Source: Apiotrichum sp. Y4204 (taxonomy: Eukaryota; Basidiomycota; Tremellomycetes; Trichosporonales; Trichosporonaceae). From it: a stretch of DNA of 64,000 nucleotides. Every line of letters begins with the position of its first letter. Within the stretch, counting starts at the first letter, position 1. Under the pieces are notes generated by a model, which searched no databases, was not told where the DNA came from, and saw nothing but the letters and a program-made list of their open reading frames with translations. The stretch covers positions 496,001 to 560,000 of the forward strand of contig JAMYHL010000016.1 of NCBI GenBank assembly GCA_025531455.1, written 5' to 3'. The position numbers and the translations under genes are program-made. Shown one piece after another: positions 43,904 to 58,317 of this stretch.

Positions 43904-44146
43904 TTTTGGACACAGCGGCTCGTCGACCATCGCCGTGATGTCCCGAGTGTGTATGGAAAGAGTCTTACATGCATTTCTGAAGATATTAGAACCCATCAGG
44001 CGGACAGTATTGGTCTATTGCATGTGGCCCCAGTCGGCCAACCGCATTAATGTGCTGTATTGATATATCGTGCCAAGCAAATCTATGGACCGATGGAGAG
44101 AATGTGAAGCGTGAAACAAGAGGGAACCATTCACTCCAGAAACCGC

Positions 44147-46448
44147 TCACGCCATACACTTCTCCACATCACGCGCCGATGATGTCTTGGCGAGGAGAGC
44201 CTTGGGAAGGATGGCTTTTGGCTTAAAGGACACGCTGTACGTGATGCGGTCGGTGAAGAGGTGCATCACCTGTGCGTGAAATGCCGGAATGACACCGAAG
44301 AAGAAGCACCCGGGAATCGCCAATGCACTGGTTTTGTCAGCAAATCCTTGGCGAGTTGACGGAGAAAGATACAACTCACTCCCAAGTGGCTCCCGGGAAG
44401 GGGCGGAACGAACGCGCTGTCGGCTGCGCTCCAAGGTTGGACAAGTTGCGCCACCGGTAGAGCGCGGCCTGCTGGTGGTAGCAGCCGTAGAAGACGAGCA
44501 TGACGACACTCATGGCGAAGAAGACGTAGCCGAGGTGCCATCCCAGATACCTGGACCAGGAGATGATGAGCTCACTCAGCGGTCCAGGAGGGAGAGGGTT
44601 GAAGACGACCCGGTTCGGCAGCAGGACACTCAGGATGTAGTAGGATATGCGCGCAGCGGATAGAATGGTGATGTGGCTGAGGGGTCAGTTGAGTTTGGAC
44701 AAAGATGGGTTAATCGCGTTTGGAGCAGGACTCACCCAATGAGCAAGTGAGCCTCGTAGATGCGAGCAATCAGGAGCATGAAAGGCAGAACCTTCGTGTT
44801 GTGACGAGACGGGCTCCTGAAGGCGGCATGCCTCGGGGTCTTGGATTCGTCCTCGGAGAGGTCCAGGGAGCTGACCGAGGTCGTTTCCTCAGACGCCGAG
44901 TCGAAGGGGGACGAAATGTCACTGGCCGGGGTCGTAGCGCCGATCCTGTCGACCCAGACGGAGGGAGCGCTGAGAGTGGAAGCGCCAGAGCTCATGCCGT
45001 TCAGCGTGTGGAGACCCACGGGAGCGCCCTGGTGGGCGGCCGAGACAAAGTCGCGCTCGCAGGGGCTGAACTCGCGGCGGTACAGGCGAGTCAGAGTGTA
45101 TCCAGAGTCAAGGGAGCCCCAGAGGTGACGCAGGGCCTGCTTGTACCGCGCCTTCGAGTCGTTGAAGTAGCCCCTGTAGCCGCGGTTGTCCTCTGAGCAC
45201 ACGTCGAGCTGCGATGCCGGCGAGTAAATGGTTTCGGAGACAAGGTTTCCACCAGTGCAGAATAGCGTCTTGATGAACATGTGCATGTCCTCGCCAATGG
45301 CACCAGGCTAAAGGTTAGCAAACGGTAGTGAATGTGGCAAACAACAAAGACACTCACTCCCGCATCCCAGAAGCCAACGCGCGAGGCCAGGTTGAGAGAC
45401 ATGCTGTAAGCACTCGTCGGGATTTTGACGCTCGATGTCGGATAGATGGTAGACAAGCCGGCCCTAGACGGTCAGCGACGGAGAGCGGCTTTCGGCGGAA
45501 TACGTACATGGCCCAGAACATGTCAACGAGACGGACAGGAGCGGGGACCTCGTGGGCATTACGGTCAAAGACGATGGGAGGGACAAAGGACATGCGCGTA
45601 CGCTCATCTGCATTGCGCAGGGCATACTTGCAGGTGATTGAGGCAAAGTAGTCGCCGGCAAGGGCCGCTGAACGATAAGCGCATGTTCAGCCACACGTGC
45701 CATGCTGCTGCCACTTACTGTCAGAGTCAAGAACCGTAACCACGGTACGAGCCTCGGCCTGAGCACCGCGCTCAGAGACGGTGAACCAAGCCTGACGGAC
45801 AGCCCAGGAGAGGTTGGACGACTTGCCCGCAGCTTCGCCGACAATACCTCCAGGGTGGAGAGTATAGGCCACCGAGGCGAACGCTCCGGAAAACTCCTGC
45901 AGGAGAGTCTCGGCCTTGGTGCGGGCGCCACGTTCACGAGCCTCCATTCCAAGCACGGGGTGGTATTTGCGGGCCAGCGGGTGAGTGGAAAGCAGGTAAA
46001 GCGTCTCGCGCAGCACAGTGATATCTTCCTCGTAGCTGAGCTTGATTAGCCACAGTCAAGGCACGACCTGGCTGGTAACCTACTTTGGGATAATGATCAG
46101 GTGCTCGACATCGTCAAACTCGAGACAGTCGGCGAGAGGGCCCTTCGACATCCGCTTGGCATCATAGAACGCACGCCAGTCCTCCTGAGCGTGTTTCTTG
46201 ACGCCCTGCCAGGCACACCATGTGCCGTACATGGTACTTTCCATTAGCGTTTTACCCCTCCAACATCAAGGAAGGCTTACCGTCCGTTGGTAAGCAGCAG
46301 CCATGTGTGCACGAAAAGGTCAAATAGAGCAAATGCAAGAGGGCAGTATATCGGACCCCAGATCGCAAATGCTGTGATGATGGTGTGCGATATGATGGGC
46401 ACGCGCTGGAGCACGCGCTCGTGCATAGGCCGTGTGCTCTCCTCCATT
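44147..46448 (-). CDS. Fungal membrane glycosyltransferase, GT2-like
   Basis: Multi-span protein with a family-2-like glycosyltransferase core, probably making a cell-wall or capsular glycan. The N-terminus has a membrane stretch (VPIISHTIITAFAIWGPIYC to LFVHTWLLL). The catalytic part reads CLEFDDVEHLIIIPNYEED, ITVLRETLYLLSTHPLARKY, HPGGIVGEAAGKSSNLSWAV, the metal-binding VVTVLDSDTALAGDYFAS (D-x-D, completed by splicing), and PGAIGEDMHMFIKTLFCTGG (the conserved E-D acceptor motif). The C-terminal third has at least three hydrophobic segments: VLPFMLLIARIYEAHLLIG, GWHLGYVFFAMSVVMLVFYG and ALAIPGCFFFGVIPAF. It lacks the QxxRW of chitin synthases in the parts I can read, so I would not call it one. 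Substrate and product are unknown. Confidence 0.8.
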
Positions 46449-49400
46449 GTCGATTATATTAGCGGTATTGTAGAACGGATGGGATGGCAAAGAAGGTCGG
46501 GTGGCTCCTGACGGACACGCGTCGGCGTGGGCTGGGGACCGAGACGAGATAGTAGACTTGTGTAGTTTGAGTGCTGTTATTAAAGCCCAGTCACAGATTT
46601 GGGATGCGTCGAAGAGCTCGAGGAGTCGATGCGCCGAGTGAGATATAGATTAGAAGGCTTTCTTCTGTTTTATTCCGCCCAGAATCGCTGAACGTTGTCG
46701 AGACAGGAAGGTCTCAGCAATGCGATGAAGACCAGGTGAGCTGTGAAAGACTGATGTCGAGGTACTAGTATGATTATCTTGGCGAGTAAGGATAAAGAGA
46801 GTCTATCAAGAGATGAGAGAGGGGAGGAGACCAAAGAAACCAAGAAGAGACTGGAAATTAGTGAGCTCGGGACCGAGGGCAACAGGCAACGCGGAAACCA
46901 ATGAGATAGCAGGAGGACAGGTCCCGATGGAGAGAGGAGCGTGGAAAAAAGACCTGGTGGTGAGGGTCTCTAAGTTGGGTCGGCCAACAAGCGCAGCACC
47001 AATACCAGGCATGAACCGAGGGTTTGATGGCTTGGATGAGGCTTGAACGGGCGGTTAGAGCTCAGGTGGCGGACGAGTGTGGTATTCTCGGACCGCAAGG
47101 ACAGAAAGCCCCCAACATGAGCCCTTGATCCTGGCCACCAAGGGGTCTACGCGCTCGAGATCCTGGATATCTCCATCTGCTACAATGTGGTCTCATTTTT
47201 GGAGGAAGGTCAATACGCCGCAGCTGAACTGTTGCAAGGGCATTTGGCGTTTTGAACTATGCGGGAGGAGGAGATGGTACTTCCGTCCTTTTACTTCACT
47301 CTGGCGTTTTTCGGACTTCATTAAGTGTCCAGGCTTATCAGCGAGTACCAGAGGAGCATAAACCTCTGAAGGGAGCTCTAGCCGCTCTTGTTGGCAGTCC
47401 TCATTGCTAAAGCAAGGAAGTCTGAACGACTAAACGTCCTCCTCGACGGTTCACGATCGGCCGGACCGTGCTCATACTCGCCCGACTGCGCAGAGAAAAA
47501 AATTCTCGTGTGTTGATTGACTGATGGCGCGTTGTTGCAATGGACACATGTCTCTCTTGGACATTCCAAGGGCTGCCCAGGGCCCGTTACATTCTGGGCC
47601 ATACCTTTTATTTGGCTGGAGCCACTCGGGTGTTTCACTCAGGGCATTGGGACACAGAGTCAGTCTAGGTGGGTGGATCAGCAGGAGAGATCGACGGATG
47701 CATTCCCCGATCCTGCAGGATCAGCCCCGGATCAGGCTGTTCAGGGGATATGGATTCAGGGCGGTCTCAGGGCCAACAGGTGCCGAAGCCAGCGGGGCCT
47801 AGTTTGAAACGCCAGAGATAGCCTCTATGCGCAGGTCCGTGCGCCAGGTGAGACCTCGCTAGCTCGCTAGATGTCGATGTGGCAGGTGCGCAGGCCACCA
47901 AATAGGTCCTGAGCGCCACCTGCTGCGCAGAAAGGGTGGCGAATGCCCGACGCGACGCTGTTGGAGCGTTCAGGTGTCGCCAAGGGGCCGCGTAGGAGAT
48001 CCAAACGCCACTGGCCTTTTCTCGCTACACCCGGTGCCTGCCCTGTCAACAGTAGTGGACGAGTAGCACGTTGCACATTTGACTGGTGGGACCTGTTGAT
48101 GTTCCTTCTGTGATAGAGTAAATGGAAGCAATAGAAAACGCAGTCAAGTTGGACAAGCAACGATTAACATGAGACACACGTTCTCGAAATTATTGAAATA
48201 GTATGGAAGGCCAGACGCGAATGCTCTTCGCCACTCGGAACGCGGACACTCAGCTTTGATGTGAGAATTGGGTGTTTCATTCCGTCGTCAGCCAAAATTA
48301 TTGTCAAGGAATCGATCGACGATGCCACCGTCTGTTTCTCTCGTTTTCTGCAATCTACAATGCGATGTCGTATTAGATGACACGTTGCTGGTGAGCTCGC
48401 TACAGTAGCTACTCTGCATCCATTCTCGTCGTGGATGGTCAAAGTGAACATGCATCCTGATATCCCAGCCTCTCTAAGCCCTTGATTGGGATAACGTCCA
48501 TGGAAATGGAGGACGCAGGGGGTTTGCATTCTGGCGCGCCCCGGCCCTCGAGAAACTGCAGCCCGCAGGCTTGCAAGGGTTTTGGCAAAGGAAAGAATGG
48601 TAAGGTTCCTGAGGAGTGCGCAGTCTTGTGCTGCGTTCATGCATATTGCCATTTTACGATTGGGCATTGGGATCCTGGAGGTTCGACGGGGTCCTGACTG
48701 CGAACGCTGCGCTGGCTGCGAGCTGTGATATAGCTGTGATGTAGGGAACCCATGTGTGTCGCTACGCCACAATCGCCTGTGCCCTGCCGAGCGAGTGCCA
48801 CCTTTGCCACTTTGCCTTAGATCCTCGGTCCTGTCTCGTTCTCTCCTGCAAGTCTGGACCTGATTTTGCTGGCAGCTGGAAATTTTCTTTCGGCAGGAAT
48901 ATCTCTGTTTGTCCTAGAGCTCCAAGAAAGAGAAATTCTGATGGCCGGACGCGAACACACTTCGTCGCACGTGCGCAACATGCTATGGCTTTTGCTCTGC
49001 AGGATCCAAGTCTCTAAAGATAACACTCAAATCAGCAGAGTACCAAAATGAACATGATGTGCAGTGGTGCAGTGGCAAGCCGTCTCGCGTGATTTCTCTT
49101 TTCTGTGTGCTTAGCTGCTTCGCTGCTTCCTTCTTTTGGTTCCTGGTTGGCCTTATCAGCGCGTGTGTTGTTCCAACGACCCTGAGACACAATGAACCGC
49201 ACCGGGCCGACATGCTCTAACAGCAAGCTTGGAGCCGGCCACGGAATCGACTGCGGCCCGTTGTGTGCTCAGTAGGTACCCGTTGAGATGGACCTGTTTA
49301 TAAGTTTGAGGATCAAAGGGAGACTCTGGACCACGTTGGACCAGAGGCTAACTCGCCACTCGCCACTCGTGCTGAACAGTCTTCCACCAATTCACGGAAA

Positions 49401-49633
49401 ACCGGAAATCCCCCGCACTCAACAGATAACTGTGGACGGAGTGAGGTGACTACTCCGTCCCAACATGACCGAAATGCGGGATCACGTGATCATCTAAGTC
49501 GCGTGCGCGGCTGTCGTAAGTCATTCCGGATTTCCCGATGTCCTCATCTTTTGGATCAAGATCGATGCAAGCTGTAAAGCACACATCTTGTCTCCAAACC
49601 CCTTCGTTCCTCATCATCGCCAGCGCGTCCTCG
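46449..49633. other. Gene-poor 3.2 kb stretch
   Basis: No gene is recognisable over about 3.2 kb, the longest such gap here besides the left flank. Base composition is more even than in the coding DNA, and open frames are mostly under 100 codons. The longest (202 codons, minus, 48164-48772) has no known motif. I see no terminal repeats, integrase or reverse-transcriptase motifs, or tRNA-like structure. It may hold long untranslated regions of the flanking divergent genes, a non-coding RNA, or decayed mobile DNA. Confidence 0.45.
49480..49491. promoter_or_regulatory. Palindrome with CACGTG E-box
   Basis: Perfect 12-base palindrome GATCACGTGATC centred on CACGTG, the site of basic helix-loop-helix factors such as Cbf1 or SREBP-type regulators in fungi. 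It lies 143 bases before the favoured MTG1 start. TCACGTGA is the preferred extended Cbf1 core. Confidence 0.5.
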
Positions 49634-51257
49634 ATGAGTATTACACGCACGGTTTTTCCCTTTCCTGGGAGAACTCCGTCATGGTTCGCGGGCCACATGG
49701 CCCGGTCGCTGCGAGAGCTTCCTGCGCTCCTCGATGAGGTCGACCTCGTCCTCGAGGCACGCGACGCCCGCCTCCCACTCACAAGCGTAAACCATGCATT
49801 CGATTCCATGCTGGAACGTGTGTGGGGCCACGCAGGGTCTGGTCCGGACCGGAGAGGGAAGGGGAAAGAGAAGATTGTCGTGTATACCAAGCGCGATCTG
49901 GCCGAGGCGCGATATGAAAAGGTGTGCATAGCGTCTAGAATTATAAGATTGATGCTAATCTCCCCAGCCGTTGACATCAGCGTTCTGGAAGCAGGCGAAA
50001 CAACGCGTCATGTTTGCCGACAGTCGGGTTGATCAGGATGTTCGTGGTATTCTTAGGCTCGCTGCGCGGACGGCGAACGATTACGGCGAGGCAGTCACCG
50101 ATTTGAAAGTGCTCGTGGTTGGCATGCCGAACGTGGGCAAGTCGTCGCTGCTCAATGCCCTGCGGCGCGTCGGAGTTCGCAGAGGAAAGGTCTTTACAAC
50201 CGGTGCTATGCCGGGAGTTACGCGTCGCTTGACTGGTACCGTCCGTGTTTACGACAAGCCGCCAATTTACGTCTTTGACACTCCGGGTGTCATGATGCCT
50301 TTCCTCGGCCATGGCGAAAGGGGAGCAGAACGAGGTCTCAAGCTTGCTCTCTCTGGTAGGTTTCTGTCCATTGAGGCCCCCTGCTGACATTAGCCGGTAT
50401 CAAGGAGGGCCTATTTGAGCCAGACTCGATTGCGGACTATCTCTTGTTCAAGATGAATCTCCGTCTCGCCGCCGAGGAGAGTCTGCTGGCTCCCAGTGAT
50501 CCGACAAGGCGTGAGTGATTTGCCTTATTTTTTCTCAGTGAGGGTCTGACGTCTAGACGAGAGCTACGTCACAAAACTTCCGTTCCCGAGCTATTTCCAG
50601 CCCACAGAGGACATCAATGTCTTCCTGGACGCCCTGGCCCGGCGTCTGGGCGCGCTTCGGAAGGGCGGCGAGACAGACATAGATGCGGCGATTACGTTCC
50701 TCCTCCGCCAGTTCCGCGAGGGAAAGATTGGACGATGGACGCTGGACGACCTCGATGGCCGGGAAGCCCAGTATGTGGCCTCTCGATCAGGCATCTCGCG
50801 ATCCGTGGAATCGCTTTCGCCGCAGGACGACGAACCAGAGGTGATACCGTCCAATGATTTGGGATATGTTATTAGCGACATGGGCGCCGTGGGTGCCTCT
50901 CCCGACAGTGCGTCGTCTGAACCGGAAATCCGCGAGGTCCCGACACCGTCGACGTTGACCTCGACAACCCCGCCCCCATCTGAAAGCACGCGTCCCAGTG
51001 AAAGACCTGATCCGACGCTCGAGGAACGGGTATCTGCCACGGTTCAAAAGTTCCTGGTCCAGGCAGCGCAGGAACGTGCGGACGCGGACGCCGGACGGAA
51101 TCGGTCGAGCACGCAGCAGAAGAAGGCGGACCGCAAGGCCAAGACCGAGTATCGCGAGGCCAAAATGCGCGCAAAGCTCCAGGATAAACGCCCCGGTGCG
51201 CTTGCATCTGGAGCCTCTGCCAGAGGTGGATTTTCCGCACGGTCGCGTCGTCGGTAG
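49634..51257 (+). CDS. MTG1: Mitochondrial ribosome-associated GTPase Mtg1
   Basis: Circularly permuted GTPase of the YlqF/MTG1 family that assists assembly of the large mitochondrial ribosomal subunit at the inner membrane. G motifs come in the permuted order: G4-like YTKRDLAEARYEK, then G1 VVGMPNVGKSSLLNAL, a G2-like TTGAMPGVTRR, then G3 YVFDTPGVMMP. The N-terminal signature WFAGHMARSLRELPALLDEV and DLVLEARDARLPLTS is typical. After the G domain come DYLLFKMNLRL, a helical region ending FREGKIGRWTLDDLDG, and about 150 residues of acidic-to-basic low-complexity tail (TQQKKADRKAKTEYREAKMR) not found in the bacterial protein. ATG 49634 gives a short presequence MSITRTVFPFPGRTPSW. ATG 49538 would add 32 Ser-rich residues. 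Confidence 0.9.
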
Positions 51258-51480
51258 ATGTACATACTGTATAAGCCTTCATGTAGCATCACTGTGGAAA
51301 CTTGTCCTGCAACTTTCGATACCCCAACGGCCCCTGCGGTCTCTTCACTTGCGCCATCCTAACCTGTTGTACATCGTACCATGAGGGGTTGTTGCATATA
51401 TCTTGTCTCTAATGGTGAACATATCCATGATAACACTAGCATGATGATGATGACAGGAGACCAATCCTCTGGTCGTAACC

Positions 51481-54220
<2,740 letters not shown>

Positions 54221-57200
54221 ATGCAGCCGCGCGAGGTCCTTGTGACCTACACACTGTATCCCACCGGGAATGGCGATGTGCGAACGGCACTCGCTGGCCT
54301 CAAGGAGCAGTTTCCTCTGCGAAACCTTCACTGGAAGCCCACAAGTCGGACCTCATTGCGAACGATCCAGGAAGTGGATATCAAACTCGTTGATTTCGGA
54401 GATCTCCCGTCAACCAGTGAGAAGCCGTATGGGAGCCTTCTCGAGCAGCCCATGGTCAATGTGTGCTTTGTTGCCTGTGATGTGAGTCCTAACCGGTGAT
54501 GGCGATGAAGTGCTCACGCGTCAGGACTCGGACATCTACAAGAACAACACTCGCACATATATCAAGGACTGGATGTCGCTTGTCGCTTCTCGTGGAGGAG
54601 TGCATCACCCCCTCATTGTTCTGGTCAACCCTCCATCAGCTACTGGTACCCCGCACTCTAGCAAGAATGTGTTTGGTCGCGATCGCGGGATTATCGCCAA
54701 GCTAAAGGCCGACTTTAATACCTCCAAGAGGGACATGTGAGCTCCCCCGCACGAACTCTCTGACAATTGCAGTTGTGTTCAGATCAACCTTCCACCAGCG
54801 GGCACGGTTGACCCGGCTGTCTGGCCGGAATTAATAAGCCGTCTCAAGGATAGTATCGTTGCATCATTCGACAGCGCGATTCTCGAGCGAGAGGACGAAG
54901 TGAAGAGAGGAGAGACGCAGCGTATCACACCAGGGTGGAACTTCTGCACCTGGTTCCTTCTGAAGGTATGTTCCGTCACGGTGCTAGTTAGAGCTTGACT
55001 TACACCACAGGAATCACTTGCACACTCGTTCGAAGGTGTCGGTCTATATGAGGACGCCTTGCTCATCTACGAGGAGCTCGAAGCCTCGTTCTTCCAGTGT
55101 GTCAAGGAGCGGAATATCACGTGGTTTTGGCGAGTCGGCGGAACTGGCCCGCAGGATGATAGTTTCCACATTCTTGACACCTCTGCCAAGCGGTACCGTG
55201 ACCTGCTTGTCGGCAACTTGATCACCGTGTTTGACTTCCGCATTTACGTGTTCGCCTGCCAATGTCTATTGCTCGGTAAGCTGGGCCGCATTACCGAGAT
55301 CGCCAAACGTGGACAGTGGTTTGTTGCCAGTCTGGCTGGCCGGCTGAGAGAAAATCTTGTGAGTCATGAGGTTTGAAGCATCTTTGCTAACGAGTGCACA
55401 GGATGACCTCCCGGAGTATTTCATCGAAAGCTGGACATATTCCGCGTGCATGGATCTGGTCGAACACTGCGATGAATGGTCGCGTGTCGATAGGCCGAAT
55501 AATGATTACTCAGGTCTGATCGCGTACGAGTCGGCACGCTCGGAACTTCTCGACATTGCTCGTGTCCAAGTCGAACGCATGGGCATTGCCGTGGGCCACC
55601 TGCCGGACCAATATCCTTTCCGTCGAACCTCGTCTATCGTGACAAACTCTGCAAATAAGGCAGAACGCAAATCAAGCTCCACTCCCAAGCCCCCACTCTC
55701 GAACCAGACCTTTATTGCCGCTCTCGAATCCCAGGCAACTTACCTTGAGCTCTACAGCAAGCTTACGAACGACGCACTGGATGCGTACTCGGCGTGTGGG
55801 AAAGTCAACTCTGCTCTCCGGCTGAAGACGGACCTCGCTGCCCTTGCATTGTACACCCAGGAGTGGGAATCTGGGTACCAGCTATACCGTGGGCTTGTCC
55901 GAGACTGCGCAGAATTGCACGTTTGGGACCGTGTGACCGCCTCGGCGATCGAAGGCGCTCTCCGGGCTCACTCAGAGCTGCAGATGTCCCGCGACGATGA
56001 CTGGGCGTATCTCGCTCTGGCTTACCTCCGTACATGTGCATTGTGGGGCTCAGCAGAGAATACGGATCAGCTGGAAGCTGTCATTTCTGGATTGCGGGAA
56101 TTGGAGGGTCAACGCGAGGAGGGCAATAACCAGGTCTTCGCAATCCGTCTTCGAAGTACAGCCGCCACCTTGGCGGACGATGAGACCGTTTCTCAACTCA
56201 GTTTAAATATCACCAACAATCTCCCGATACCTGTAAAGGTGGACGACGTACACGTCGTCCTCGAATCATCCACGTTTGGGCCGATTACATACGAGTGTGG
56301 ACCTGTCACTCTGCAGCCTGGCCAACAGACGTTGACTACTTCGTGTTCAGTGAGTGTTCCAGGAAGATTACCGGACTTATATTCGCAGACTTCGATCGCA
56401 GGCTTGGCGACCTTGGCTGAAGCTGAGGTATTCATCGGCAACGTCGCGTTTGAGACCTCCTTCCCAAAAGGCCGGACAATGGTCAGCTTGAGCCGCAGCC
56501 TGCAGGGATTGAGAACGACCCTCCACATGCCGGAGAACAGTGAGTAAATTGCCCTTCAAACTGAGGCTGACAGCCAGTGGTACTTGATGAAGAGCCCTCT
56601 GTTATCTTGGACATCTGCACCGGAAAGCATGGGATAGACGACGCAAAGGTTACGGTCACGTCATTGCAAGATGAGGTCGAATATACCCTTGAACGCGCCA
56701 CAGCTGAAGGACGTGGTGAGTTTAGCATAGAAACAGCCAATCCTAACGACAGAACTGCAAGTCACCCCTGCAAGTATTGGGTTTGGATCCTTGGAAAAGG
56801 AGACGGTATTGAGTATCCGTATTCCTTACACGGGTGTGCCACGCACTGAGCTCGCAAAGGTGGGTAACCTCTGTTGGATCGTACTAACACCAAGGCTCAT
56901 GTTGTGATTGAGTATCAGTCTGCAGCTGGAAAGCCGTCGAGCTACGCAGAGGAGCAGTCGGTGTTCATGGGTCTTCCCATTACTGTCAATGTTCAGGACT
57001 TCTTTCGGCCTAATGCGTAAGATCGGGTGTCTGGACCGCAACTGATCTCAGTCTTGTTTCTTCCTTTGTCATCGCATCAGATGGTCACGAGTACGTTCGC
57101 GTAAAGTCTGTGGATCTCGACTCGCCTTCGAAGAAGTTTCTGGTAGAGCCCTGCCGCAGCAAGTGGGACAGCCCAGAACTCGTACCCCCGACCCAGCCTC

Positions 57201-58105
57201 TCAGTTGTCTGTTCCGTGTGAAACCAAGCGGGTCCGCGTCTGGTGAAGTCCTGAGGCTGTCCATTCAGTACCGTACCGTTGGAGAGGGTGAGTACCTGTT
57301 GCTTTGCCACAACTAAACCATACCAGAAGTTGAGCGAGCGGCGCAAGCAGCTTTGGATGGCTTGTCAACTGCGTCGCCCATTCTGGTCCGCGCCATTCGC
57401 GAACGCATCGCCAGCCGCGGATCGTGGCTCGAGTCTTTCCTTCTCTCTGCAGACCTTGCTGTCGTGTTTGACGATGCTTGGCTTGCCACGGTGCCTCCTC
57501 AAGCCGCTGAGCTCGCCAAGGAATTCGTGTCGTCCCTCGACATCAGCGCCGTTCAGTGGCGCACGCTCGGTATACCTGTCGAAGTGCCGCTTCGACGCCT
57601 TCTGACCACCGTCCGTCTTACGCCGGTTACTCCTGGACTCTCGTACGAGGGACGGGCAATGTCCTTTGAACTCGAGCTCAGTACCTCGCTCGCATGGCTC
57701 GGCCAGCAACTCGCGGACAATCTCAAGGTCACATACGACATTCAGGTCAGCGCAGACGACTGGATTGTCGTCGGTAAGAAACGGGGCATGTACAGCGTCA
57801 ATGTAAGTGGCTCTCGGTTGTAGTGTACAGGTACTGATGCTCAGCCCGACAAGCCGCAGATCGAGAACGTTGTTCTTGTCCCAGTCCGCCACGGTGTGCT
57901 AGGTCTCCCATCTGTGGCTGTCCAGCTCGTCGAACCAGCAACAACGCCAGCTCCGACACCGACCGCTGCGGATGCCCCGCCCCAGCCCCCGTCACGGATC
58001 CTCTGCGAGACGTACATCTCCAACGCAGCAGAGGGAGTCCGGGTCTTACCAGCCAAAGCGGGTATGACTGCACTTGTACCTATTGCCGCCGTGGATGATG
58101 AGTAG
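54221..58105 (+). CDS. TRS130: TRAPP II subunit Trs130 (TRAPPC10)
   Basis: Subunit specific to TRAPP II, the exchange factor for Rab11/Ypt31 at the late Golgi. The start MQPREVLVTYTLYPTGNGDV is followed by PLRNLHWKPTSRTSLRTIQE, then YIKDWMSLVASRGG and PLIVLVNPPSATGTP, KLKADFNTSKRDI and the hallmark WNFCTWFLLKESLAHSFE with GLYEDALLIYEELEASFFQC. The middle is an alpha-solenoid (YFIESWTYSACMDLVEHCDE). The C-terminal half is beta-rich with immunoglobulin-like segments, for example SLNITNNLPIPVKVDDVHVV and GPITYECGPVTLQPGQQTL. It ends in a Pro/Ala linker and LVPIAAVDDE. About nine introns of 40-60 bases interrupt it. Trs120 is ruled out by the WNF-type motif. Confidence 0.9.
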
Positions 58106-58317
58106 TCCAACCTCATGAGTGTGCTCGTAACTTGCCTCACCACAACCATTCTTGACACCCCCCGTTGTAGATACCCAGCATCCCTCAGCGGTTGTTACCC
58201 CTCTGCGATGAATGGATAATATATATGCATGATACAGGAAGTACAGTTTATCCCTCTATCCTCGACGGATCTATACTGGACGGATACATTGAGATTGAAA
58301 GCTTCGTTTCTCGTCCG
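58106..58317. terminator. Convergent 3' region, TRS130 / POL2
   Basis: Only 212 bases separate the two stop codons. The gap holds an ATAATATATATGCATG stretch near 58208, which resembles the TA-rich efficiency elements of fungal polyadenylation on either strand. Precise cleavage sites cannot be placed. Confidence 0.35.

Noticed and set aside
43399..43938. Read-through end of CAND1 to 43938
   Set aside because: A clear GTGAGT...CTAACACTTCCCAG intron before 43761 shifts the frame and gives a family-like C-terminus ending at 43903.
48670..48700. GGTTCGAC string resembling a tRNA T-loop
   Set aside because: No matching T-stem, A-box, anticodon arm or acceptor stem could be found around it.
48164..48772. 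202-codon minus-strand open frame in the gene-poor stretch
   Set aside because: No motif, no codon bias like the real genes here, and no leader or splice pattern. It is kept only as part of the unexplained gap.
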